The notes under the pieces were generated by a model. That model was not told the DNA's origin. It ran no database searches and was given only the letters and a program-made list of their open reading frames with translations. The translations under genes and the position numbers were made by a program. DNA of 35,368 bases from JBOGFI01 sp050743365 (GTDB lineage Bacteria; Actinomycetota; Acidimicrobiia; IMCC26256; JACDBD01): the NCBI GenBank assembly GCA_050743365.1, contig JBOGFI010000170.1:1-35368 (forward strand), read 5' to 3'. Positions 1 to 8,331 of the stretch are shown here, piece after piece (the stretch's first letter is position 1; every line of letters starts with the position of its first letter).

Positions 1-1
1 G

Positions 2-531
2 CCCACCGCCGTCCTCCCGCCGGCCGCTCTGCCCCCGACCCCGCCGCCGCGTGATCGCCGGCGGGCCCGGTGGGCGGTGGCGGGCCTCGCCGGGGCGGGG
101 ATCGTGCTGCTCCTGGTGCTGCTCGCGCTCGCCCAGCGTGACGACGACGCGACCTCGACGCGAGACCGGGCGGCGTCCACGACACCCGGTACCACGCCCG
201 AGACCGAGCCGACGACGACACCGACCACCGAACCGCCGCCGACGACCGCGCCGACGCCGCAGACCATCGAGGAGCTCGTCGCCCTGCTCGCCGCCAACCC
301 GGGCGCGCACGGTGAGAAGGGTGAGGACCTCCTGGAGAAGCTCCAGGATCTCCTGGACAAGCCGGGGGAGCAGGGGAAGAAGGCGGCCGAGCTGATCGGC
401 GAGGTCGAGAAGTGGGTCGCCGACGGCGAGCTGACCCAGGACACCGGGTCGCTCGCGAACCAGCTGCTCACCCCGCTCGCGCGCCAGGGCGAGCCGCCCG
501 GGCAGGAGCGGAAGGGGGAGGAGGAGGGAGA

Positions 532-535
<4 letters not shown>
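2..535 (+). CDS. C-terminal part of a membrane protein, possibly a Ser/Thr protein kinase (5' end outside window)
   Basis: The frame is open from the first bases of the window, so the gene begins upstream. The visible order is a Pro-rich basic stretch (PTAVLPPAALPPTPPPRDRRRARW), one hydrophobic transmembrane segment (about bases 74-133), a Thr/Pro-rich linker (about 165-265), and a charged helical region with the motif LAANPGAHGEKGEDLLEKL. A cytoplasmic basic juxtamembrane segment, a single membrane pass and a low-complexity extracellular linker are the architecture of the C-terminal half of actinobacterial PknB-like kinases. The kinase domain itself would lie outside the window, so that assignment is inference. 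A GTG at 77 would give a 152-residue protein, but it would begin inside the membrane segment and is unlikely. The stop codon TGA (533-535) overlaps the proposed CTG start of the next gene. Confidence 0.5.
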
Positions 536-2079
<1,544 letters not shown>

Positions 2080-2140
2080 CCGACGAGGAGCCCATCCCGG
2101 TCGGGTACGTTGGCGGCCGCGCTCGAGCAGGGGGGAAGCG

Positions 2141-3676
2141 ATGAAGGTGCCGCTCACGGTTAACGACTTCCTCGAGCGCGCCGCCCTCGTCTACGGCGAC
2201 CGCATCGGCCTCGTCGACGAGCCCGACCAGCCGGCGGCGCCGCTCGGCGAGCTCACCTACCGCCGCGTGCGCGAGCTGGCCCGCGCCCAAGCGGCCGCGC
2301 TGGACGAGCTCGGCGTCGGGCCCGGCGAGCGGGTCGCGTTGGTGTCGCACAACGCCGCCCGCCTGTTCGTCGCCTTCTTCGGCGTGAGCGGCTACGGCCG
2401 GATCCTCGTGCCGGTGAACTTCCGCCTCAACGCCGACGAGGTCGGTTACATCGTCGAGCACTCGGGCGCGTCCGCACTGCTCGTCGACCCCGAGCTCGAC
2501 GAGGCGCTGGGCGGCGTCGGCGCCAAGCACCGCTTCGTCCTCGGAGCCGACAGCGATCCCGAGCTCTACCGCGAAGGCACCGAGCCCGAACCGTGGGAGC
2601 CCGACGAGGACACGACCGCGACGATCAACTACACGAGCGGCACCACGGCCCGGCCCAAGGGCGTGCAGCTCACCCACCGCAACGTGTGGATCAACGCGGC
2701 GACGTTCGGCTGGCAGGCGGGCGTGAACGACCGCGACGTGTACTTGCACACGCTGCCGATGTTCCACTGCAACGGGTGGGGTATGCCCTACGCCGTGGCC
2801 GGCATGGGGGGCCGGCAGATCGTGCTGCGCAAGGTCGACGGGCCCGAGATCCTGCGGCGGATCGACGCCCACGGTGTGACGCTGCTCAACGGCGCGCCCG
2901 CGGTCGTGAACGCCGTGCTCGACGCCGCCCAGGGATGGGACGGGGAGATTCCTGGCCGGGGCCGGACGCGCATCATCGTCGCCGGGGCGCCGCCGCCGAC
3001 GCGCACCATCGAGCGGGTGGAGACCGAGCTCGGCTGGGAGTTCGTCCAGATCTACGGGCTCACCGAGACCGCGCCGATCCTCACCATGAACCGTGGGCGC
3101 GCCGAGTACGACGACCTCGACCCGCCCGACCGGGCCGCCAAGCTCAGCCGGGCCGGTGCCCCGGCCCTCGGCGTGCGCCTCGCGGTCGACGAGGAGGGCG
3201 AGGTGCTGGCCCGGGGGAACGTCATCATGGACGGGTACTGGACGCAGCCCGAGGACACCGCCAAGGCGATCGTCGACGGCTGGTTCCACACCGGCGACGG
3301 CGGCCGCCTCGACGATGACAACTACCTGGTGATCGCCGATCGCAAGAAGGACGTGATCATCTCCGGCGGCGAGAACGTCTCGTCGATCGACGTCGAGGAC
3401 TGCCTGTTCTCCCACGAGGCGGTGGCCGAGGTGGCGGTGATCGGCGTGCCCGACGAGAGGTGGGGCGAGACGGTGAAGGCGCTCGTGGTTCTGGGGGCCG
3501 GTCGGGACGCCACCGAGGCGGACCTCATCGAGCACTGCCGCAGCCGCCTGGCGCACTACAAGTGCCCGACATCGATCGAGTTCCGTGACGAGCTCGCCCG
3601 TACCGCGACCGGGAAGCTCCAGAAGTTCAAGCTGCGCGCCCCGTACTGGGAGGGCCGGGAGAAGAAGGTCAACTGA
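2141..3676 (+). CDS. Long-chain/steroid acyl-CoA synthetase (FadD-type)
   Basis: Second AMP-forming acyl-CoA ligase of the plus-strand operon (511 residues), 61 bases after the first. Motifs are NYTSGTTARPKGV, IYGLTETAP, WFHTGDGGRLDDD, IADRKKDVIISGGENV and the C-terminal ATGKLQKFKLR lysine motif, so both the N-terminal adenylation domain and the mobile C-terminal domain are complete. The start is ATG at 2141, with GGGGGGAAG 4 bases upstream; an open stretch back to 2054 is not needed. The ISGGENVSS-DVE segment is typical of medium/long-chain fatty acyl-CoA synthetases, and the protein is not a close paralogue of its upstream neighbour. It is followed by a thioesterase whose proposed start overlaps this gene's stop, suggesting co-translation. 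Its own substrate cannot be read from the sequence. Confidence 0.9.
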   Translation: MKVPLTVNDFLERAALVYGDRIGLVDEPDQPAAPLGELTYRRVRELARAQAAALDELGVGPGERVALVSHNAARLFVAFFGVSGYGRILVPVNFRLNADEVGYIVEHSGASALLVDPELDEALGGVGAKHRFVLGADSDPELYREGTEPEPWEPDEDTTATINYTSGTTARPKGVQLTHRNVWINAATFGWQAGVNDRDVYLHTLPMFHCNGWGMPYAVAGMGGRQIVLRKVDGPEILRRIDAHGVTLLNGAPAVVNAVLDAAQGWDGEIPGRGRTRIIVAGAPPPTRTIERVETELGWEFVQIYGLTETAPILTMNRGRAEYDDLDPPDRAAKLSRAGAPALGVRLAVDEEGEVLARGNVIMDGYWTQPEDTAKAIVDGWFHTGDGGRLDDDNYLVIADRKKDVIISGGENVSSIDVEDCLFSHEAVAEVAVIGVPDERWGETVKALVVLGAGRDATEADLIEHCRSRLAHYKCPTSIEFRDELARTATGKLQKFKLRAPYWEGREKKVN

Positions 3677-4149
3677 CCTCGTCGTCGCAGTCCGCTCGCG
3701 CCGGGCAGTTCCCGCCGCTCCCACCGGACCGGGCGGAGCGGTGGTCGCACTTCGGGAAGCGGGAGACCGTGTTCTTCCCGACCTTCCTCGGGGCCGTGCT
3801 CGAGGAGGTCCGCACCGACTACGCGCGGATGCGCCTGCCGTACCGGCCCGAGCTGCGCCAGCCGGCCGGCGTGGTGCACGGCGGCGTGATCGCAACCCTC
3901 GCCGATACCGTGGTGGTGCCGGCAGTCGGCTCTGCCTACGACGAGGCTCGGCAGCTCTTCACCGTCGACATGCAGGTCCGCTACCTCGCCCCCATCGTCG
4001 AGGAGGACGCGGTGGCCGAGGGGTGGGTGACGCAGCGGGGCCGCTCACTCGTCTTCTGCGACGCCGAGGTCCGCAGCGCCTCGGGCACGCTTGCCGCGAG
4101 CGCCACGCTCGTCTACAAGGTGTCCAGCCGTCCGCAGGTATTGGAGTGA
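3673..4149 (+). CDS. PaaI-family hotdog-fold acyl-CoA thioesterase
   Basis: Hotdog thioesterase that would hydrolyse acyl-CoA esters. The family signature is clear: RMRLPYRPELRQPAGVVHGG, with the HGG-x-(I)-x-TLADT active-site segment, then a beta-rich half (VDMQVRYLAP; GRSLVFCDAEV). A GTG at 3769 would give 126 residues, but the preceding in-frame segment (ERWSHFGKRETVFFPTFLG) also reads like genuine coding sequence of this family. The frame is open back to a CTG at 3673 that overlaps the previous TGA as CTGA, behind a purine-rich GAGAAGAAGG. I therefore favour the 158-residue form with a CTG start; GTG 3769 is the conservative alternative. Thioesterases beside CoA ligases usually release CoA from stalled or non-metabolised intermediates. 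Confidence 0.8.
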   Translation: MTSSSQSARAGQFPPLPPDRAERWSHFGKRETVFFPTFLGAVLEEVRTDYARMRLPYRPELRQPAGVVHGGVIATLADTVVVPAVGSAYDEARQLFTVDMQVRYLAPIVEEDAVAEGWVTQRGRSLVFCDAEVRSASGTLAASATLVYKVSSRPQVLE

Positions 4150-4161
4150 GGAGGAGGCGCC

Positions 4162-4353
4162 ATGAAGGTCGTGGTCGACTTCGACCTGTGCGAGAGCAAC
4201 GCGGTGTGCATGGGCATCGCGCCCGAGGTCTTCGAGGTGCGCGACGACGACCTGCTCTACGTCCTCGACGAGCACCCCGACGAGTCGGCGCGCCCCAAGG
4301 TCGAGGAGGCCGTCCGCCGCTGCCCCAAGCAGGCGATCTCCATCGAAGACTGA
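4162..4353 (+). CDS. Small ferredoxin, probable [3Fe-4S] type
   Basis: A 63-residue soluble electron carrier. Cysteines at 10, 16 and 54 follow the layout C-x2-N-x2-C ... CP. The position that would hold the second cysteine of a [4Fe-4S] site is Asn13 (CESNAVC). In actinobacterial P450-partner ferredoxins a non-cysteine here (His, Asn, Ala and others) usually gives a [3Fe-4S] cluster. The ATG at 4162 has an excellent ribosome binding site (GAGGAGGAGG), 12 bases after the thioesterase stop. The cytochrome P450 at 21643-22881 and the Rieske oxygenase at 20576-21628 both need electron donors, so this is a candidate partner for the P450 despite the 17-kb distance; that pairing is inference. No ferredoxin reductase is visible in the window. 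Confidence 0.88.
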   Translation: MKVVVDFDLCESNAVCMGIAPEVFEVRDDDLLYVLDEHPDESARPKVEEAVRRCPKQAISIED

Positions 4354-4375
4354 AAGAAGACTGAAAGACGACTGA
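4343..4375 (+). repeat. Short tandem repeat between convergent genes
   Basis: Two exact copies of GAAGACTGAAA followed by a degenerate third (GACGACTGA) span the ferredoxin stop codon and run into the 32-base gap before the convergent ligase gene. Each unit contains TGA, so the repeat gives several consecutive stops. It looks like slippage duplication of the gene end. It does not form an obvious hairpin and I would not call it a terminator. Confidence 0.6.
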
Positions 4376-4385
4376 CGGCGGGCGC

Positions 4386-5936
4386 TCAGATCGCGCGTTC
4401 GCGCCCCTCCCAGTAGGGATCGCGCAGCTTGCGCTTGTAGAGCTTGCCGTTGGGGTCGCGAGGCATCTCGGCGACGAAGTCGATCGACTTCGGGGTCTTG
4501 AACCGGGCGAGCTTGTCGGCGCAGAAGGCCAGGATCTCGTCGGCGACCTCACTCCCGGGCTCCACGCCGGCGGCGCGCTCGATCACCGCCTTGACCTCCT
4601 CCCCCCAGTCCTCGTGCGGGATGCCGAACACGGCGGCGTCGCCGACCTTCGGGTGCGACAGCAGCACGCCCTCGATCTCGGCCGGGTAGATGTTGGCGCC
4701 GCCCGAGATGATCATGTCGGCCTTGCGGTCGCGTAGGAACAGCCATCCGTCGTCGTCGAGGTAGCCGACGTCGCCGACGGTGAAGAACTTGCCCACCCTG
4801 TTCTTCTGCGTCTTCTCCTTGTCCTTGTAGTACTCGAAGTCGCCGATCCCCATGCACATGTAGACGGTCCCGACCTCATTGGCCGGTAGCTCGTTGCCCT
4901 CGTCGTCGAGGACCACGACCTCCGAGATCGGCCACGGCTTTCCCACCGTGCCCGGCTTCGCGAGCCACTCCTCGGCGAACACGATCGTGCCGCCGCCCTC
5001 GCTGGCCGCGTAGTACTCGTCGACGACCGGGCCCCACCAGCCGATCATCCGGTGCTTCACGTCGACCGGGCACGGCGCCGCCGCGTGGACCATGTGCCGC
5101 AGCGACGACACGTCGTACTTGTCCTTCACGTCGTCGGGCAGCGCGAGCAGCCGGTGGAACTGGGTCGGGACCATGTGGCTGTTCGTGACCCGGTACTTCT
5201 CGATGAGGCGCAGCATCCCCTCGGGGGTCCACTTGTCCATCACGACCACGGTGTAACCGACGTGGAGCGCGCCTCCCGCGAACACGAGCACCGCGGTGTG
5301 GTACAGCGGCGAGCCGCAGATGTGGACGTTGTCGTCGTGGGGCTGGAGGCCGAACAGGAACAGCAGCCCGCTGAACCCGACCGCCATGTCCTCGGGCGGC
5401 ACACCCGGCAGCGGCCGGCGCACGCCTTTGGGCCGGCCGGTCGTGCCCGACGTGTAGTTCATGACCGCGCCGGTGGTGCGCTCGGCGGGCAGGTCGGTGG
5501 ACCGACCGTCCTTGAGCTCCTCGTAGCGCCGGAACCCGGCGACGCTGCCCACGGCGAAGCGACCCTCGGCAGGGAAGTCGATCTCGTCGGCGGCAGCCGA
5601 GCACGCTTCGGCGAACCGCTCGTGCGCGACGAGCACCTTGGCCTCGCAGTCCTGCACGATGTACGCGATCTCGGGGCCGACGAGGTGGAAGTTGATCGGC
5701 ACGAGGTACCAGCCCGCCTGGAGCACCGCGAGGTACAGCTCGAAGACCTCGACGCTGTTGGGCAGCACCATCGCGATCGCGTCGCCCTGCTCCAGGCCGA
5801 GGTCACGGAGCCCGTGCACGAGCTGGTTGCATGACGCCAGCAGGTCGCCCGCGCCGACCTCGCGCTCGTCGGGGTCGACCAGCGCCAGGTGGTCGGGGTC
5901 CTCCTGCGCGATAGCCCAGAAGCCGAGGTCGGCCAT
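4386..5936 (-). CDS. Acyl-CoA synthetase (AMP-forming, FadD-type)
   Basis: A 516-residue adenylate-forming ligase with motifs NYTSGTTGRPKGVRR, EYYAASEGGG, TVGDVGYLDDDGW, LRDRKADMIISGGANIYPAE and the C-terminal PNGKLYKRKLRDPYW lysine motif. It is a paralogue of the ligase at 532-2079; both share a distinctive HMVPT-FHRLLALPDDV stretch and AAPCPV. Its ATG (5936-5934) follows the TGA of the upstream gene with no gap (TGAATG), so the two ligases on this strand form a tightly coupled operon that would be read from the KstR-like operator near 7740. The substrate is unknown, but co-transcription with a FadD19-type steroid-CoA ligase suggests a sterol side-chain acid or a ring-degradation acid. Confidence 0.9.
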   Translation of the reverse strand: MADLGFWAIAQEDPDHLALVDPDEREVGAGDLLASCNQLVHGLRDLGLEQGDAIAMVLPNSVEVFELYLAVLQAGWYLVPINFHLVGPEIAYIVQDCEAKVLVAHERFAEACSAAADEIDFPAEGRFAVGSVAGFRRYEELKDGRSTDLPAERTTGAVMNYTSGTTGRPKGVRRPLPGVPPEDMAVGFSGLLFLFGLQPHDDNVHICGSPLYHTAVLVFAGGALHVGYTVVVMDKWTPEGMLRLIEKYRVTNSHMVPTQFHRLLALPDDVKDKYDVSSLRHMVHAAAPCPVDVKHRMIGWWGPVVDEYYAASEGGGTIVFAEEWLAKPGTVGKPWPISEVVVLDDEGNELPANEVGTVYMCMGIGDFEYYKDKEKTQKNRVGKFFTVGDVGYLDDDGWLFLRDRKADMIISGGANIYPAEIEGVLLSHPKVGDAAVFGIPHEDWGEEVKAVIERAAGVEPGSEVADEILAFCADKLARFKTPKSIDFVAEMPRDPNGKLYKRKLRDPYWEGRERAI

Positions 5937-7559
5937 TCAGCTCTCCTTGGTCGCCTGGGCCTTGGCCCAGCGGTAGTCGGGCTTGCCTGCGGGAGTGCGC
6001 ACCAGCTCTTCGAGCACGACGAGCTGACGCGGCACCTTGTACCCGGCGACCCTCGTGCGGCAGTGGGCCTGGACGTCCTCGAGCGTCGGCGTCGCGCCCG
6101 GGCGGGGCTGCACGAGCGCGGCGACGCGCTCCACGAACCGCTCGTCGTCCACGCCGACGACCACCGCGTCGAACACGTCGGGGTGCGACTTCACCGCCGC
6201 CTCCACCTCCTCGGGGAAGACCTTCTCACCCCCGGTGTTGATGCACACCGAGCCGCGGCCGAGGAGCACCAGCGTGCCGTCGGCGTCGACGGTGGCGAAG
6301 TCGCCCGGGACCACCCAGCGGGTGCCGTCGGCGGCGGTGAGGACCGTCGCGGCGGTCTTGACGTCGTCCTTGTAGTACCCGAGCGGGATGTGGCCCCGCT
6401 TGGCGAGTCGGCCCACGACGCCCGAGCCGGGCTCGACCGGGCGGAGGTCGTCGTCGAGGACGGTGGTGTCGGGCCCCATGGTGAACTTCGGCCCCGCCGC
6501 CGGCCCCTCCATGTCGTAGACGGTGCCGGCGGCGCCCGTCTCCGACGCGCCGAAGCTGTCGAGCACCATCGCGGCCGGCAGCTGGGCTCGCAACTGCTCC
6601 TTCACCGCCCGCGACAGGATGGCGCCGCCGGAGCCGATGACCGCCACTCGCGACGTGTCGTACGACGCGCCCGGCGCGGCCAGGGCCTCCGCGAGCGGGC
6701 GCCCCATGGCGTCGCCGACGATCATCACCGAGTTGCACCCCTCGCGCTCCACCACGCGCCAGATGCGGTCGGCGTCGAAATGGTGGTCGCAGTTGAGGAC
6801 GACGGTGCCTCCGCCGTAGAAGTTGATGAACGTCACCCATTGACCCCCGCCGTGCATCATCGGGGCGTTGACCATCCCGATGGTGCGGGCGTGGTCGGCG
6901 GCGACGAGCTGGCGCAGGTCCTCGGGCTTCTCGCACGGCGGGCCGGCGAAGTTCCCGCCTCCCATGGCGGCGAAGAAGATGCCCTCCTGCCGCCATACCA
7001 CCCCCTTGGGCATGCCGGTGGTCCCGCCGGTGTAGAGGATGTAGAGGTCGTCGGGGCTGCGGGACTCGAAGTCGCGTGCGGGCGAGGCGTCCGCGAGCGC
7101 ATCCTCGTACGGCACCGCACCGAGCGCGGCCACGGGGCCGGCCGTCTCGCTGGGATGGGTGCCGTCGTCGATCACCACCAGGTGGCGCAGGGCGGGCGTG
7201 GCGGCGCGCACCTCGGCGACGCGCGGCGCGAAGGCTCGCTCGAACACGAGCCCCACCAGATCGGCGTTGTCGACGAGGTAACGGAGCTCCTCGGTGACGT
7301 AGCGGTAGTTCACGTTGATCGGGACGGCCCGGGCCTTGTAGGCGCCGAGCTCGGCCTCGATCCACTCGGCCCGGTTCCACGCGTAGATGCCGACCTTGTC
7401 GCCGGGGCCGATCCCGTTCGCCAGCAGGTGGTGCGCGAACCGGGTGGCGCGCCGGTCGAGCTCGCCGTACGTGAGGCGCCGGTCGCCGGCGACGAGGGCG
7501 GCGCGATCCGGGACCACGTCGACCACGATCTCGAAGAGGTCGGCGAGGTTGAACTCCAT
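5937..7559 (-). CDS. FadD19-type steroid/acyl-CoA ligase (paralogue of the one at 17485)
   Basis: A 540-residue AMP-forming ligase. It starts MEFNLADLFE, as does the ligase at 17485-19104, and keeps the same subfamily features: YILYTGGTTGMPKGV (about 176-187), an IGSGGAI/SFGASETG region, IPLGYYKDD, VPGDFATVDADG, LLGRGSVCINTGGEKVFPEEVE, and C-terminal AGKPDYRWAK. From memory of mycobacterial FadD19 (3-oxocholest-4-en-26-oyl-CoA ligase) these match closely, including the terminal GKPDYRWAK. The start is ATG at 7559; the open frame continues to 7613, but that part is hairpin sequence. The likely job is CoA activation of a steroid side-chain carboxylate. The two copies may differ in side-chain length or C24 branching preference (inference). 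Leading gene of a two-ligase operon. Confidence 0.88.
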   Translation of the reverse strand: MEFNLADLFEIVVDVVPDRAALVAGDRRLTYGELDRRATRFAHHLLANGIGPGDKVGIYAWNRAEWIEAELGAYKARAVPINVNYRYVTEELRYLVDNADLVGLVFERAFAPRVAEVRAATPALRHLVVIDDGTHPSETAGPVAALGAVPYEDALADASPARDFESRSPDDLYILYTGGTTGMPKGVVWRQEGIFFAAMGGGNFAGPPCEKPEDLRQLVAADHARTIGMVNAPMMHGGGQWVTFINFYGGGTVVLNCDHHFDADRIWRVVEREGCNSVMIVGDAMGRPLAEALAAPGASYDTSRVAVIGSGGAILSRAVKEQLRAQLPAAMVLDSFGASETGAAGTVYDMEGPAAGPKFTMGPDTTVLDDDLRPVEPGSGVVGRLAKRGHIPLGYYKDDVKTAATVLTAADGTRWVVPGDFATVDADGTLVLLGRGSVCINTGGEKVFPEEVEAAVKSHPDVFDAVVVGVDDERFVERVAALVQPRPGATPTLEDVQAHCRTRVAGYKVPRQLVVLEELVRTPAGKPDYRWAKAQATKES

Positions 7560-7578
7560 CGTTCTTCGTTCGCTCACT

Positions 7579-7601
7579 GCGGCCGGGGATACCCCGGCCG
7601 C
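7579..7601. repeat. Perfect GC-rich hairpin (10-bp stem, ATA loop) in the leader of the 7559 gene
   Basis: The inverted repeat GCGGCCGGGG-ATA-CCCCGGCCGC is flanked by CGTTCGCTCACT and GGGCGTTCG. It lies 20 bases upstream of the ATG at 7559, within the presumed 5' untranslated leader. It may be a REP-like palindrome or a leader RNA structure. Confidence 0.75.
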
Positions 7602-7619
7602 GGGCGTTCGCACGCTTCA

Positions 7620-7648
7620 CCCCGCCGGAACCGGAGGTTCCGGCGGGG
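7620..7648. repeat. Perfect hairpin (13-bp stem, 3-base loop) in the same leader
   Basis: CCCCGCCGGAACC-GGA-GGTTCCGGCGGGG is a perfect inverted repeat lying 18 bases from the hairpin at 7579-7601. There is no T-tract on either strand, so a classic intrinsic terminator is unlikely. Together the two hairpins occupy most of the space between the KstR-like operator and the ligase start. Confidence 0.8.
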
Positions 7649-7731
7649 ACCCCGAGGCGGCGAGCTCCCTACGCTCCCTGTCGGTCGCTCCGGTTGCCGC
7701 GCGGCACGAGATCCTGTCACGGCATGAAAGT

Positions 7732-7743
7732 AGAACACGTTCT
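7732..7743. promoter_or_regulatory. KstR-like operator (AGAACACGTTCT)
   Basis: Inverted repeat AGAAC-AC-GTTCT. Read on the minus strand it is AGAACGTGTTCTA, which matches the known mycobacterial KstR consensus TAGAACGTGTTCTA apart from its first base. It lies between the divergent FadD19-type ligase (start 7559) and the truncated crotonase (start about 7797), placed to control both. Confidence 0.8.
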
Positions 7744-7796
7744 CATCAGGACGGGCAAGGGACGGCCCGGTCAGCTCCCCGTGCGACGCTGTGGCG

Positions 7797-8324
7797 ATGG
7801 GGCACGTCGCCCTCGAGGTCGTCGACCGGAACGGCCCCGCCATCGGCATCGGCCTCACCCTCCCCATGCAGTGCGACGTCCGGCTCGTCGCCGAGGACGC
7901 CAAGCTCGCGTTCGTGCACGTTCGCCGGGGCGTGATCCCCGACGCGCACGCGCACTGGACCGTCCCGCGCGCGATCGGCTTCGCGCGCGCCACCGAGCTC
8001 CTCCTGACGGGCCGTACGTTCTCGGGCCGGGAGGCAGCCGAGATGGGGCTGGCGAGCCGGGCCCTGCCGACGGCCGAGGTGCTGGCGGCCGCGCTCGAGC
8101 TGGCGCGCGACATCGCCGTCAACACCGCGCCCCTGTCGGTCGCCATCTCGAAGCGGCTCCTGTGGCAGAGCCCACCCCCGGACCGCGACGAGGTGGAACG
8201 GCTCGAGACCGAGCTGCATCGCCACCTGATGGGCAAGCCCGACGCCCGCGAGGGGGTCGTCGCCTACCTCGAGCGCCGTGAGCCGCGCTGGGACGCGAGC
8301 GTGACCCGCGACTGGCCCGAGTAG
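7797..8324 (+). CDS. Crotonase (enoyl-CoA hydratase/isomerase family), missing its N-terminal third
   Basis: About 175 residues, against roughly 250-260 for a full crotonase. The sequence enters the fold at the oxyanion-hole/second half: NGPAIGIGLTL, CDVRLVAEDAKLAF, RRGVIPDAHAHW, LLLTGRTFSGREAAEMGL, then the C-terminal trimerisation helices. The first ~85 residues, including the first CoA-binding strand, are absent. An in-frame stop at 7731-7733 means they cannot be recovered upstream in this frame, and the other frames there hold only the operator. ATG 7797 is chosen; GTG 7791 is in frame two codons earlier. The two glutamates of classical hydratase appear replaced (GIGLT; FVHVRRG), though an Asp follows in VIPDA. 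This is either a decayed gene still under its operator or an unusual short family member. Confidence 0.7.
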   Translation: MGHVALEVVDRNGPAIGIGLTLPMQCDVRLVAEDAKLAFVHVRRGVIPDAHAHWTVPRAIGFARATELLLTGRTFSGREAAEMGLASRALPTAEVLAAALELARDIAVNTAPLSVAISKRLLWQSPPPDRDEVERLETELHRHLMGKPDAREGVVAYLERREPRWDASVTRDWPE

Positions 8325-8331
8325 AGCTTGG

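Noticed and set aside
7620..7648. Intrinsic terminator for the ligase or crotonase genes
   Set aside because: It lies upstream of both genes and has no T-tract on either strand, so a leader structure or REP-like repeat is more likely.
5889..7727. Long plus-strand open frame (612 codons) opposite the FadD19-type ligase
   Set aside because: Antisense shadow caused by high GC; low-complexity sequence without motifs.
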